This document shows positions 1-10,999 of a stretch of DNA of 64,000 bases, in pieces; the first letter of the stretch is position 1; each line of letters starts with the position of its first letter. A model generated the notes under the pieces. That model made no database searches. It was given only the letters and a program-made list of their open reading frames with translations, and was not told where the DNA came from. A program made the position numbers and the translations under genes. Source of the stretch: Talpa occidentalis (taxonomy: Eukaryota > Chordata > Mammalia > Eulipotyphla > Talpidae); NCBI RefSeq assembly GCF_014898055.3, contig NW_023604295.1:64815730-64879729 (forward strand). The letters are read 5' to 3'.

Positions 1-291
1 AGTTCATAGACTATAAACTTTATGCAAACATGCAAGTCCCTGTGTTCTCAGATAAAACCACAATCAACAAGAGAAGTAAGTATAATGTTACATCCATCTG
101 AAAGAAATGGTGGAAAGACCAAATTCAGGAAATGAATAAAGCCTTGATATCACACATACAACTGGGAAATATAAGAAACTGAAAATAACCTATATGTCAA
201 AGGTCTCTTGGGGTACCTTGTACCTTTGGTATATTTGTGAAAGAATGCAAGAGTGATTAACAGATGGGAAAATAATTTCAGAAAATGAAAA

Positions 292-348
292 GTAGGAGGG
301 TGGGAGGAGAGGAGAGGAGAGAAGAGGAGAAGAAAGAGGAGAGAGAGG
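292..348. repeat. GGAGA-type purine tract
   Basis: An almost uninterrupted run of G and A with GGAGA and GAGGA words. It is low-complexity DNA and explains the serine- and leucine-rich reverse-strand frame across it, which is not a gene. Confidence 0.85.
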
Positions 349-407
349 TTTTAAAGCAGCAAAAAGAATAACATGGTAAGGAAGAAGTTATAAAGAAGTT
401 ATAATTT

Positions 408-790
408 TGGGTAGGTAAGTGGATAGGAAAGGTGTCACTGAGAAGGTTACATTTGGCTAAGGCCTGAAAGATGATGAATATAGTCATGTGCTTGGTTATG
501 TGCCTGGGATGAAAATGACAGGCAAAGGAAACTGTAAGTGCACACCTGAGGTACAACATGTCACGTGTAACCCAGGAAGACTATGAAGGCCATTGTGGTT
601 GGAAGTTAATCAATAAGTAGGAGATGAGTTTAGAGAGGTAATGGACACCCAATTGTAGAAAATCTCTTTGAGTTCTTATGCTTGAGTAATACAGGAGACC
701 ATTGAGCAGAAAGGTAGGGTAATGATGTAGCTGAAATGTGTGACTCCGGCTGATTGTTAAGAAGGCATCTAATGGGTCTGACCAATCATT
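408..790 (-). mobile_element. L2 LINE fragment, old
   Basis: Read on the reverse strand this follows the order I know for the 3' part of mammalian L2: a segment about lists of clinically unremarkable C/T-rich sequence, then words matching the conserved 'acctcatctcctac' and 'tcttcaggcct' regions. On the forward strand this shows as 'ggagatgagtttagagagg' and 'aaggcctgaaagatga'. Divergence is high and there is no tail or TSD, as expected for this ancient family. The match is by memory of the consensus, so ends are approximate. Confidence 0.6.
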
Positions 791-3505
791 TAACCTTGAC
801 TCAACAGCCTGAGTTACATGTATTTCATGATGGAGTTATAATGTCATAGACATTTTCAGAGAGAGAGTCAAGTTTCACTAAAGTAATTTATCGTATAAGA
901 CAGACTTCTAAACACATGAGAGAATATGGAACAGACAGAGTGTGTCTGCAACTGTCTTCATAGATTTAACAAAAGAAGTCATTTCAGTATGAAATTCAGT
1001 TCAGTGGAAATATATGACTATCTACCAAGTCATATTTTTGCCTAAAGCTTAGCATAGCCCTTAAGTTAAAATGAGATTGAAAATAATTGAATTCTAATTC
1101 ACTTTCAGGGGATAGATTTTCTATCATTAAGCATTTCACTGGCAATAAGATTTTGGATGAAAAGAGAAAATTCCATCCATTTTAAAAGTAAAACATCAAA
1201 ATTCATAAACATGTGCAAAAGACTTCTTTACTATCCTACCATCTGGGAAATTATAAAAATCATTTTATACAAATTCTATTGCAGGTGGTAAGGCTGAAAG
1301 CTCTTTGCATTTAACAGTTACAAGAGCAATAATCGGTATATTCAAAGGTTTATGAAATATGCAGAAATATAAGATTGCCATTTATTTATAGTCATATCTG
1401 TAATTTGCTCTAGTTTACAATTGACTGAAGACAGATGTTAGAGATAAGTCTGTACTGAAAGAATAAACTATATGACAATAATACACCTTTTCTTTATTAA
1501 AAATAAGACTTCTGAATTAATAATATTACAGTTGCTATGAATTCATATGACCCTTTTAATATGAAACTGTTAATATTCATAGGCTTATATCAGTTTTTAT
1601 GTTTCTTATTGATTCCCTTTCTGCTTGTGCTAAGCCATCTGTTTTAAACCTAGATTTATTTATAAAAACACCTTCCTCTGTTTAAAGACCATCAGAATTT
1701 AGGTTGTAATGGCATTTCATAGCTCTTTTTGATCCCTGTAGAGAAGGAAGTCTCAAGTTGACCTTCATGTGCCTATTTAAGGAAGGCTATTATTGAACAG
1801 CTGTACTTGATAAGGTGATCTGATTCCACAGAAATAGTAACCCTGAAGAAAAGGGTAATCATATTTGAAAAAGAGTAGGTTTATTCATCCAAAAGAAAAT
1901 TGAGAGAAACAAAGCAATGCTAGGGATGATATTCTCTTTCAATGCAGAGTGAAAAGAGTCTGAAAAAGTGACACTGGTTCAAAATTGTACAGGGACAACT
2001 TTTTAATTAATTTTATGCAAAAATTGAATCCCACAACTTCTGTATTATATTTTCTGTGGTGACTGGTTACTATTGGACAAATGACTGGTTTGTTTCATGT
2101 TTGAGGTTTCTATTAGAATATACTAGCATATTATAGTGCATTCGTAATACTTAAACCACATTAAAACTATACATCAGTTGGTATTACTATGCGTTAAAAC
2201 AACAAATGTTAATGAAGAAGCAAAGGGAAGAGGAATGAAACTGTCTTTCCTTCTTTAATCCTTATCTTATATGCATATGATTTCCAAAGAATGCTAAGAC
2301 ATGTGTTGGAGTACTAAGAAAACACAAGGGAGCTTCCAGAAGTTTAAAATACCTTAAATTAGAAGCCTCGAGCTAATACAGGAGTTAATTTAACACAGGA
2401 TATTCAAATAGTCTCAAGAAATTGTTGCTTTCATATGTGTGACCCACTAGATGTAAACTTTTATCCCTAACAAATCTATGTCTTAAAATAACCTTATTCA
2501 TGAATGATGGCCTATAAAAGTAACAGGTTTATGTTAGATGTGTGGTATAAGGAGATGTACATTTCCTTCCCGTTAGGAAATATCTTCTAGAAAACTACAA
2601 AAAAAAAAAAAAAAAAACAGTGAAAGGTAAGTATTCTTATATCCTTGTGGAACAAAAAAAGGAAAGCAGGTTAAGAATAGATTTTTTTTTTTCTTTTGGT
2701 GGGATTTAGAAGTCAAATGATTGATGGGCTACTTGCCAGGAAAAATGTTACTGAGTTGCTGGGCCTGAATTTAGATTGTGGGATAATAAGTGGACAAAGA
2801 TTAAGATAATCAAGACAGGCAAAGAAAGCATAAAAAATGGTGAGTTAATTGACCAAAATACCTAACAGGATGCAGAGTCCTTATTGCAATTTTAAGGTAA
2901 ATAGTTAAAAAAATCATTTTTCAACAAATTCTCATTCAACTTATTAAGAATAAACAATGTTTATTATTGTTATTTGCTAAGATATAGTCATATGATACAG
3001 CTAAACAAAATAATTTCAGGGAATTTTGATTCTAATGCAATTTTTATTTAGTTATAACTATAGTTACATAGTTAAATATATAAAAATTAAATGAATTTAT
3101 TTAATATAGCAAATTCTGGATTATTACAGAGTCTGAACATTACTAGGCTTCTTATAGTCTATAAGATGAAATTTCCAAGCTGAAATCACGTTAATATTCA
3201 GATTCAAAATTTGTTAGTGTATAGACCCTCAATCATCACCCTATTCCACATTTAATAGTACCTGTGTGTGCTTACAATTCTTGCCATGTGACCTTTCTAC
3301 AATAATGCATTTATTCCTTCACAATCAGCAAGAGAACATCTCTTGCTTCCAAACTTTGACTTATTTTGCATCTTACTTTTAGACTAGGTAATTAGGTCAA
3401 AACCATCCTAATTATCCCCCCTTTTGACTAACCTAAATTTAATATATTAGTAAGCTTATTTGTATCTGCAAAAGTTCCTTTCAAATGATAATGTATCATG
3501 GGAGT
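791..3505. other. Anonymous AT-rich DNA
   Basis: No gene, RNA gene or repeat family is recognised. The only notable items are a 19-base A run at 2599-2617 and a T run near 2682. No reading frame of useful length with coding character is present. Confidence 0.6.
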
Positions 3506-3509
3506 GACA

Positions 3510-3665
3510 TCTAATAATCAAGGTAATATGTGAGGTGATGGATGTGTTAATTAACTCAATGGAGAGAATTCCTTTACAGTGTATATGTGCATTTAATAAT
3601 CATATTATAAACTCAATATCTTATAATTTTATTTGTTATTTGTACCTCAATAAAGCTGAATAAAA
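3510..3665 (+). mobile_element. Old L1 3' end
   Basis: The order 'tgtgaggtgatggatgtgtt', then 'cctcaataaagctgaa', then an A-rich stretch matches the 3' terminal region of older mammalian L1 subfamilies. It directly abuts a second, internal L1 piece, so two L1 insertions or a rearranged copy meet at about 3665. Confidence 0.65.
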
Positions 3666-4005
3666 AAGGCAATATGGTTTAAAAACAGACAAATCTACCA
3701 ATGGAACTAAACAGAATCCAGAAATACAGTCACACACACACATATATATATAAAATCAACTGATTTTTGATAAAAGATAAGAAAAGAAATAGACAAAGGG
3801 TAATCTTTGTCTATTTCATGCTCATATGCAAAACAAGTTAACTTTTGTCCATATATAAATATTTAATTTTAAATGGATCACGGACCTCATCATAAAATTT
3901 TAAACTATAACACTGCTAGAAAAAAAAAAATAGGAGAAATCACTGTGACTTGAGTTAGACACAGACTTCTTAGAAAAGACAACAAAAGTATGACTTACAA
4001 TAGAG
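3666..4005 (+). mobile_element. Old L1 ORF2 fragment
   Basis: Resembles L1 ORF2 DNA shortly before its C-terminal region: 'caatatggtttaaaaacaga' and 'ccaatggaactaaacagaat', then 'aaatggatcacggacctc' further on. The young copy in this window shows the same order (34560-34810). It carries many stops and small indels and has no coding capacity. A short CA/TA microsatellite at 3730-3755 has grown inside it. Confidence 0.7.
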
Positions 4006-4245
4006 TACATGGGAACTATCTATGCCCTTTTTGCCCTTTTGGTACTCTGTGATGTAAACTCTTACTGTCTGTCTCCTTGGACCATCACTTCCCTAAATGA
4101 GGTAATCCATTGTGCTTCACCTGAGTTTCCTTTTCCTATACTAGTACCCAGCTACTCTTGCAAGGCAGTAATCGGGGGCAACATAGTACTTACCTCATTT
4201 GTTTTCTGTCTTTCAAGGATTGTTGCCTTTCATTGTCTGATATCC
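4006..4245. other. Possible old repeat split by a SINE
   Basis: This stretch and the one after the SINE (4517-4610) look like one sequence interrupted by insertion, because 'ctgatatcc' before and 'ctgatgtcc' after would be the TSD. A 95-codon frame starting at 4009 runs into the SINE poly(T) and ends there, so I do not call it a gene. Confidence 0.35.
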
Positions 4246-4516
4246 TCTGTGTGTGTGTTTTGGTTTTTTTTTTGTTTTGTTTTTTTTTTTGCGTAGAACT
4301 GGGGTGTAGGCCAGAGGTTCAGTGACTAAGAGGATTCACTAGAGACAGAGCGGGGAGCAGAACAGGTGGATTTACTGAATTACACTGCTGAGAGGAGCAG
4401 CGGGTGGGACAGGAGAAGTCTGCTGTGCCATATGTGGGTCAGCTCTCTGGCGGGATTGAACTCCATCCTTAGTGGTGATAGTGCTGAGATTTAACCCCTA
4501 GGCTACCAAGAAGGCC
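4246..4516 (-). mobile_element. tRNA-derived SINE, subfamily B2
   Basis: Full-length reverse copy: T-rich tail at the left, then the complement of the body ('gaggattcac', 'agaactggggtgtaggcc') and the complement of the head ending in 'aaggcc'. It is more diverged than most copies here. Probable 9-bp TSD with one mismatch at 4237-4245 and 4517-4525. Subfamily B2 is defined here by the 3' part reading GTACCCCAGTTCTTGTATAA on the sense strand. Confidence 0.85.
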
Positions 4517-4609
4517 CTGATGTCCAATATCTTATATATTGTTTCATATATTTCCATTTGTTGCTTGTTTTTTAAGTGGGAAGATATATCCATTTTCTAT
4601 TACTGCCTC

Positions 4610-5020
4610 TCCTACTTTAGTTTTGAGTCTACCACTTTCCTATGATTTTCTTTCTCCTTCCCTTTACCACCACATTCTGTAATAACCATTTTGTGAATTT
4701 GAACCTGGTTTGCAATGCTAACTTCTTTCACTAACATATTTAAGGAAAAAATTTCATCTCTGCCTTTCTGAATCTTACAGAGGACAGATGAATCCACATG
4801 AAGTATTAATGTGCTAAAATAGGCAGTAAGGGAAATTATGTATTAAATTGAAAATATATACTAATAAATTTAAAGTGCTTTCAGAGTAAAATGTTTCTTA
4901 GTCTTCAGACTTCAACTATTTGAAGCAAATTGACAAAACTTTAGGGAAAGAAAACTTTAATTTCTGATTTTATTGAAAAACAGAAAGTACAATTCGTGTA
5001 ATAACATCTATTTTGCTTTT
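4610..5020. other. Anonymous DNA
   Basis: No feature recognised. The 61-codon reverse frame at 4612-4797 has no recognisable domain or coding context. Confidence 0.5.
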
Positions 5021-5337
5021 AATATTGAGCAATTAGGGCCTCCCCGGTGGCTCAGCTGGGTTACGAAGCTGCCCGCAGCCTCTGCAGCGCCGGTTCTATC
5101 CCGGTCGCGGGGCGAGGGTCCCACATGGCGCGCAGACCTCTCCTGCTGCCCGCTGCCCCCCTCAACAGTGTACTTGTCAGTCTGCCTGCTCTGCTCACCC
5201 CTCTGGCTCTGGTGAATTCTCTCACCCTCCTGACTTCTGACTGTACCCAGTGCTTGTATAAATAAATAAATAAATCTTTAAAAAAAAAAAAAAAAGAGCT
5301 TCCTTTAAAAAAGCATAATAATAATATTGAGCAATTA
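5021..5337 (+). mobile_element. tRNA-derived SINE, subfamily A, with exact TSD
   Basis: The SINE occupies 5036-5322 and is flanked by an exact 15-bp TSD, aatattgagcaatta, at 5021-5035 and 5323-5337. The tRNA-like head starts gggcctccccggtgg, with an A-box-like word at 5048-5058 and a B-box-like word (ggttctatccc, one base off) at 5092-5102. Then come the non-tRNA body, (aaat)n at 5260-5275 and an A tail. After the A tail there are about 27 extra bases before the second TSD, so the tail is not simple. Subfamily A ends TGTACCCAGTGCTTGTATAA. Overlapping 72-80 codon frames are by-products. Confidence 0.97.
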
Positions 5338-5925
5338 AACCAAACACATACTCTATTAATCAGTCAGGTAAGCACAGAAGGAGTTGATCTCAGCAAGAGC
5401 CTCTTTTCAGACCTTGATCAGTTGCTGTAATAGGAGTCCTCTAAGGTTGCCTCACACTGTGTATGCAAAGAAGGGCTACCCCACTGTGTTTTTGTGAGGC
5501 TTCACTTTTTAAAGGGTAAATAAAAAGAAAGATTGCCCTGTATGCTATAATATAGCTCTCACTACTTGGCATTATGGAGTCTTTCATATTCCTGAGCAAG
5601 AGTTATTTTATTTAGAACAAAAAAAAGTCTTTCTATTTTGTGAGGAGTGAAAAGTAAGACTACTGATTTATTAAGCTGGAAAAGAGTGATGGAATGCTAA
5701 CAAACTATGACTCAGACATTTGATCAAATATTATTTTCAAATGCTAATTATTTTTAAATGAAATTTGCACTGTGAAAAGCTAATACAAACATTTATTTAA
5801 TAGAAATTTAATGTGTATGAGTTAGCTATGGTTATAACAAACGAGTAAGAACAATTTCCCTTAAGTTTTTCTTACATGTCAGTATTTCCTAAAATTGGAA
5901 TCCTAAGTGGGCTTATTTCAAAGAA
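5338..5925. other. Anonymous DNA
   Basis: No repeat family or gene recognised; composition is AT-rich without long frames. Confidence 0.5.
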
Positions 5926-5929
5926 ATCA

Positions 5930-6045
5930 CACAAGGGGACAGGGGATGAGAGGGACAGGGACAGGGGATGAGAGGGAGGTGTGGAGGAGGACAGCAGGAA
6001 TGGAGTAGGGAAGGGGAGAGGAAAGGAGGAGGGTGGCACTACTTG
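5930..6045. repeat. Purine-rich minisatellite-like tract
   Basis: G/A-rich DNA with a 17-bp unit, gggacaggggatgagag, present exactly at 5936-5952 and again at 5958-5974 (period 22), followed by looser GGAGG-type sequence. The reverse-strand 66-codon frame rich in proline, serine and leucine is its shadow. Confidence 0.8.
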
Positions 6046-6070
6046 AGAATGAAAAATTCTAAGGATTAAC

Positions 6071-6383
6071 AATATAATGTGTTAGGGCCTCCCCAATGGT
6101 GCAGCGGTTGAGCGCTGGGTTGCAAAGCAGCCTGCAGCCTCTGCAGCGCCGGTTCGATCCCCGACTGCTCCCCGGCCACCAGAGGAGGGTCCCGCATGGC
6201 GCGCAGACCTCTCCTGCCACGCCCGCTGCTCCCCTCAGCAGTGTATTTCTGTCCCTCTGCCTGTTCTGCTCCCCACTCTGGCTCTGGTGAATTCTCTCAC
6301 CCTCTCACGCTTCTGACTGTACCCAGTGCTTGTATAAATAAATAAATAAATCTCAAAAAAAAAAAAAAGAATATAATGTGTTA
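6071..6383 (+). mobile_element. tRNA-derived SINE, subfamily A, with exact TSD
   Basis: SINE at 6085-6369 with an exact 14-bp TSD, aatataatgtgtta, at 6071-6084 and 6370-6383. The B box reads ggttcgatccc, a good pol III match, and the A box reads tggtgcagcgg. The tail is three aaat units, a short tctc and an A run. The clean TSD and good promoter words suggest a fairly recent insertion. Confidence 0.97.
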
Positions 6384-6911
6384 CTGTAATGAAAACATAT
6401 TTAAGAAATATATAATGTCATCTGTGAAGTTAGTATTTTCTATCAAATAAGACAACATTTACAGTACCTTGGATACTAATGTGGACATAGTACTACATAA
6501 ATATTTCTTGATTTCTTAATTTATTGTCTCAATTTGTTTTTCCATGAAAAACTGGTACTGGAGATGCTCCCTGGGATATGGACACTGCCATCCAAAGAAA
6601 GATGTTCTGTGTCCAGTAAAAATGAGCTCATCTATTTGCTTTATTATATTGTGTATTCCCAATCCCAGGACCTGGACTTGTCACATAGAATTTGTAAAAA
6701 CAATGTTAAATAAATGAGTCAATTCAATTTAAATAGTTGTGTGTAATTTTTTTTTTTTTTATCTAGGACATAACATTTTAGAAATATCTATACAGGAATA
6801 TAATTTGCATTCCTCAAACTCAAGTTTTGTTCTGCCTCTCCTATGAGACCTCCAGGAAGTCATTCCATATCTTACAATTCCTCCCTCCCTTTGGACCTTT
6901 TCTTGTCTCCT
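6384..6911. other. Anonymous DNA
   Basis: Nothing recognised beyond a T run at about 6748-6761. Confidence 0.5.
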
Positions 6912-7198
6912 AAAGAATTCCTTTAGGGTCTGCCTGGTGTCGCAAGGGGTTAAGCACAGCACTTTGAACCTATCCATGGCCTCTGCAGCACAAGTTCAAT
7001 CCCTGGTTGGCCAGGGAGCTACCAACATGGTGCAGCAGATCTCTCCTGTCTCGCCCACAGTTCCCCTCAGCAGTAAGTATGTCAGTTCTATACCCTGCTC
7101 TGTCTGTGGTGAATCTTCACACCCCCTGGCACCTCTGGTCTGTACCCCAGTTCTTGTATGCATAAATAAATAAATCTTTTAAAAAAAGAATTCCTTTA
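6912..7198 (+). mobile_element. tRNA-derived SINE, subfamily B2, with exact TSD
   Basis: SINE at 6926-7184 flanked by aaagaattccttta (14 bp, exact) at 6912-6925 and 7185-7198. The head reads gggtctgcctggtgtcgcaa with 'ggggttaagcacagc', the variant found also at 62456, and the 3' part has the B2 form. The B box is degraded (agttcaatccc). Confidence 0.96.
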
Positions 7199-8100
7199 AA
7201 AACATACAAATAAATTAAAGCACTGAGTATGTGTGGTTAAACTTTAGTCTATTTTCAGCTATTAAATCTAATAAAATTTATCTATATTGCTGGTGAAATT
7301 AGGATAAAATATAAATTTGATGACTGCAACAAATATTCTTACCTTTAAAATGTATATAGGTTCACTTCTTTGTAAAAGAATGCAGCTCATGTCACTATAA
7401 AACTGTTTTTCTTGTGGATATCACAAATTGTTTCTGGGAATGATTGCAGAGCTGTTAAATAGACTTTCCAATGAATCAGACACAAAATGTGTATAGTTGA
7501 TACCAAGAGGCTATTTTCTTTTTTTACTTCAGAATTTTCACGCAGGACCAAAAAAAAAAAAAAGATATCATTCAAAAGTATTATCATCAGTAAAATGAAA
7601 CGATTTAAACAGATTCTGTTTCATAGTACAGATATTTTTATAAAAAAATAAAATGTAGTTTGGCATATCTGCAGAGAAAATCTATTTAAACTCAAAAGAG
7701 CACTTACCTCTTTTTCTTCCCCTGAGGCAATACGGCTGGATAATAAGTAGCATATAACCATTACTATCATATTAAATGACAAAATTTTGCTTCTAAAAGG
7801 GTTAGAGTACTCAGGTATGAAAAAAAAAGAATTTAAAAACACATAGACACACAATGCACAGCCATTAACCATTCATTCCTGAACACATGAGACTTTGAAG
7901 ATGCATTAAAGAATCTGGGTGTAGACTTTACTGTCATTTATGACAGGTCGCTAACACAAGATTTTTATTCTCATTTAAATTTTATATGAAAAATAAGAAT
8001 CTTCAAATAAAAATATATTTTAAAAATGTAACTAATAAAGACAAATGCTTTTAAAATTCTTTATTTAAAAAAAAACAGTCTCAAAGAAAACCCTAAAATC
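7199..8100. other. Anonymous AT-rich DNA
   Basis: No repeat or gene recognised. Two short reverse frames (7387-7587, 7621-7872) run through A/T-rich DNA and show no domain. Confidence 0.5.
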
Positions 8101-8104
8101 TGAC

Positions 8105-8320
8105 TATCGAATTGAGGTTAATAGAGGGGGAATAAAATGGGTAGGGAGTAAAGAGGCAGTAGCCCTGGTGGACTACAAGGAAGAATTATTGATATTTGGT
8201 GGTAGACTTGGTGGTATAACATTCTTTCTAAGAGTTGTGAACCCTAAATCATATCCAGTATTATAAACCAACATTACTCAATAAAAAATAATGCAATTTA
8301 AATTTTAAAAATTAAAAATA
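8105..8320 (+). mobile_element. Old L1 3' untranslated end
   Basis: Ends in 'tattataaaccaacattact' then 'caataaaaaataatgc' and an A-rich tail. The same ending occurs at 14430-14475 ('gttgtaaaccaacgttactt'), so both are 3' ends of one old L1 subfamily. The upstream 'gtagggagtaaagaggcag' is typical of the G-rich 3' UTR that precedes the tail. Confidence 0.65.
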
Positions 8321-8324
8321 ACAG

Positions 8325-8945
8325 TTTTAAACTCACAGAAAAAATGAGAAGATAGTTAAAATTTTCCCACATGGCCCCTCATCAAGTTTCCCTATTATTA
8401 TGGTATGTTTGTTATAATTAATAACCAATAATTATACATTACTGCTACATACTTTATTCAGATTTGCTTAATTATTTTCTAAAGTATTTTTCACGTGCAA
8501 CATGCTGCATTACATTTACTTGTTATGACTCCATAGACTGTGTTTCTTGACTGTGACATCTTCTCAGGTTCCCCAATTTTGTGTGTGTGATTTTGTAGTA
8601 TTCTCCAGAAGGTCTTCTATTAGAATTATTCAATAGTTTTTTTCTCACAATCAGATGGAAGGTGATGTTATGATTTACTGGATAGAAGACCAAGCTCATA
8701 ATGTATAATATTATTACCTCATTTTAAGAGTACATGCTACCAACAAGATTTATCACTGTTGAAATTGACCTTGATGAACTCTCTGGAATAGTGTTTGTAA
8801 AGGTTTCTGAACTGTGAAGTTACTCTTCCCCCTCTTATATATTCATATTATACTATTAAGTCACCACACATAGCACACACTTAATGAGTGGGGATGTATG
8901 TTCCCTCTGCTTGAGGGTGAAGAATGTACATAAATTATGTTAAAT
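8325..8945. mobile_element. Ancient interspersed repeat, probably L1 3' region
   Basis: A long ordered match to a common old mammalian repeat that I recall: 'cacagaaaaaatgagaagat', 'gtttccctattattatggta', 'actttattcagatttgctta', 'gtttctgaactgtgaagtta', 'cttgagggtgaagaatgtac'. I believe it belongs to the L1 lineage, but neither its subfamily nor its sense strand is certain. It directly follows the L1 tail. Confidence 0.65.
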
Positions 8946-9012
8946 TGTAATAAAAGAGAGGGATTTGTATTGTTTGGACATATTTCAAATGTGCAGTGCC
9001 TTTTATTATCTG

Positions 9013-9221
9013 TTCAGACTCGGTTTGAACAATTGAGAACCTCTCTGATGCAGTCAGAACCAGTTTGAACTGGTTTGAACCAGTCAGAGCTATACTGAAT
9101 CAGTTTGATCCAATCAGAAACATTTTAAGCCAGTCAAAACCCATATGAACTGGCTTTATTCAGTCAGAAGAGTTCAGATCCACTTTGGACGAGATTGAAC
9201 CAGTTTCAGGTGGTCAGAACT
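9013..9221. repeat. Degenerate CAGTTTGAAC/GTCAGAAC satellite-like array, left part
   Basis: Dense, imperfect copies of GTCAGAAC and CAGTTTGAAC, including the near-palindrome aaccagtttgaactggtt at 9058-9075. No constant period; words recur at about 10-30 bases. It resumes at 10220 after an insertion. The stretch 9151-9222 matches 10289-10359 of the right part, so there is also a longer-range duplication. Confidence 0.85.
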
Positions 9222-9370
9222 ATTTTTTTTTTAAGATTTATTTATTCATTTACACAAGAACTGGGGCACAGGCCAGATGCATAGGAGGGTGAGAGGATTC
9301 ACCAGAGACAGAGCAGGGAACAGAACAGGCAGACTGACGAAATACACTGCTGAGGGGAGCAGCACTGAAG
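9222..9370 (-). mobile_element. tRNA-derived SINE, partial or chimeric
   Basis: Reverse-strand SINE 3' half: T run, 'aagatttatttattc', 'agaactggggcacaggcc', 'gaggattcaccagagaca', and 'actgctgaggggagcagc'. Beyond about 9370 the normal SINE order is lost and GC-rich unrelated DNA begins, so the head is missing or badly scrambled. It sits exactly at the left edge of the interruption in the satellite-like array. Confidence 0.8.
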
Positions 9371-10215
9371 AGGGGACCCAAGAGAGGCCGCATGTAGAGT
9401 TTGGATCCCTGACCCATGTGCTTGTGCAGTGGGTTGGCCTGAGAGCAGGGGTCTGCGAATCGCATTGGTGGCTATGAAAGCCGAATGTTGGAGCAACTGC
9501 AGACAGAAACCCTGAGGGTTGGCGATTACCCCCAACAGTGTAGAATCACCAATCCCAGAGTGAGTGCATCCTGGGGGTGGATGTGGTGTGTGACTTGTAG
9601 CTGAGACTACAGCCAGAGAAGGCCAGGAAGCCTGACGGCTCCTGGTGTGTTACAGTAGATGCAGTGAGTGGTTCCCCTCCCTCATATGAGCAGTGCCTTC
9701 GGCAGCAGATTTGGTGGATCATCTGCTGGTGCCAATAATTGTCTTTTGCCACTAGGTTGGTGCCCTGCCTGGACTAATTTGTGTTCTTTTGCATTTTATT
9801 ATATTTTGATGTATTTGCTTTTGTGGGTCATGGCTGCATTGTTTATGTTTGCTAAGAAACAAAATTGTATATATGCAGATTGTATAGCAGAAAACCCTGA
9901 GGGGGTGGATTGTAGGGTAAGGTAAATGTATCAGGCTTTTCTGCCCTCCTGCCATTAGGATGGATGACGAAACCCTGCGGTCCTGAATGCATGCCCTGAT
10001 GGTGGGCACCTGGAGTAGGGTATGGGCATGCATAGGTGGGTACACCTGGGTTGAGAGACTGGTTTATAAGGGTGGCTCAGCAGAGTGCAGTGTGGTGGTG
10101 TGGTGTCGAGGACTGAGGAATGCAGTGGAGTGTACAGAGGAGTACAGCAACTGCAAACAACGACGAAGAGCATGTGGCTGCTAGAACCGTTAATAAACCT
10201 ACCCGGAATGGGTTG
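9371..10215 (+). mobile_element. Unclassified GC-rich insert, possible ERV 3' end with LTR
   Basis: About 850 bp of richer composition splitting the array. Seen: an 85-codon open frame at 9668-9925 with one strongly hydrophobic stretch (about residues 38-62) followed by two lysines, a short purine stretch near 9895-9911, then tgtagggtaagg at 9912, a TATA-like tttataag at about 10062 and aataaa near 10192. Inference: a membrane-anchor region, a polypurine-like tract and a roughly 300-bp LTR, in the order of the 3' end of an endogenous retroelement. I cannot place it in a family and saw no second LTR or clear TSD. Confidence 0.35.
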
Positions 10216-10219
10216 GTTG

Positions 10220-10995
10220 TGTTATAGCCAATTAGAACCAGTTTGAACCAGTATGAACAGGTTTCAACTAGTCAGAGCCATTTGAAATGGCTTAATACAG
10301 TCAGAAGCAATTAGATCCAGTATGGACCAGGTTGAATTGGTTTCAGCCAGTCAGAACTGTTTTTGAACACCTTTGACACTGTCTGAACCTGTTTGAGCTA
10401 ATTTGAATGAGTCAGAATCAATTTGAACTGGTCAGAACCATTTTGATCCAGTCGCAACTATTTTGAACCAGTCAGAACCAATTTGAATTGGTTTGATCCA
10501 GTCAGAACTGTTTTCAAGCAATCAGAAGCTGTTTAAACTGGCTTTATACAGCCAAAAGCAGTCAAAAACCATTTAAACTGGTTTGGTCCAGTCAAAATCA
10601 GTATGAACCAGTTTGAATAAGTCAGATCCGATTTTAACTGGTTTCATTCAGTCAGAACTGTCAGAACAAGATGACTTAGTTTCATTTTGTCAAAGCAATT
10701 TTAATAGTCTTTTTCAAGTCAGAAATGGATTGAACTGATTTGAGTCAGTCAGAACCAGTTTGAACCAGTCAGAACTGCCTGACTGGGTCAAACCTGTTCT
10801 AATCAGATAAAATCAGTTAAAAGAGGTTTTGAGTGCTCCAAACCTGTTATGACTGGATAAAATCAGTTCAAACAATATCTGAGTGGTTCTAACTGGATAA
10901 CACCTTTTTAAACCAATTCTTTCTTGTTCAAACTTGTTATGACCAGATATAACTGGTTCAAACCAGTCCTTTTCAGATCAAGCAGGTTCAATCCA
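10220..10995. repeat. Degenerate CAGTTTGAAC/GTCAGAAC satellite-like array, right part
   Basis: More than a dozen GTCAGAAC-type words alternate with CAGTTTGAAC and its complement up to about 10780. From about 10791 the array is in the opposite sense (gttcaaaccagt words) and shows a local 50-bp period: aacctgtt at 10791 and 10841 with matching following sequence. No open frame of note. The array could be an old minisatellite or the internal repeat of an unknown element. Confidence 0.85.
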
Positions 10996-10999
10996 GCTA

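Noticed and set aside
9013..10995. CRISPR-like array
   Set aside because: Repeats are degenerate, irregularly spaced and not separated by unique spacers, and the DNA is mammalian in type.
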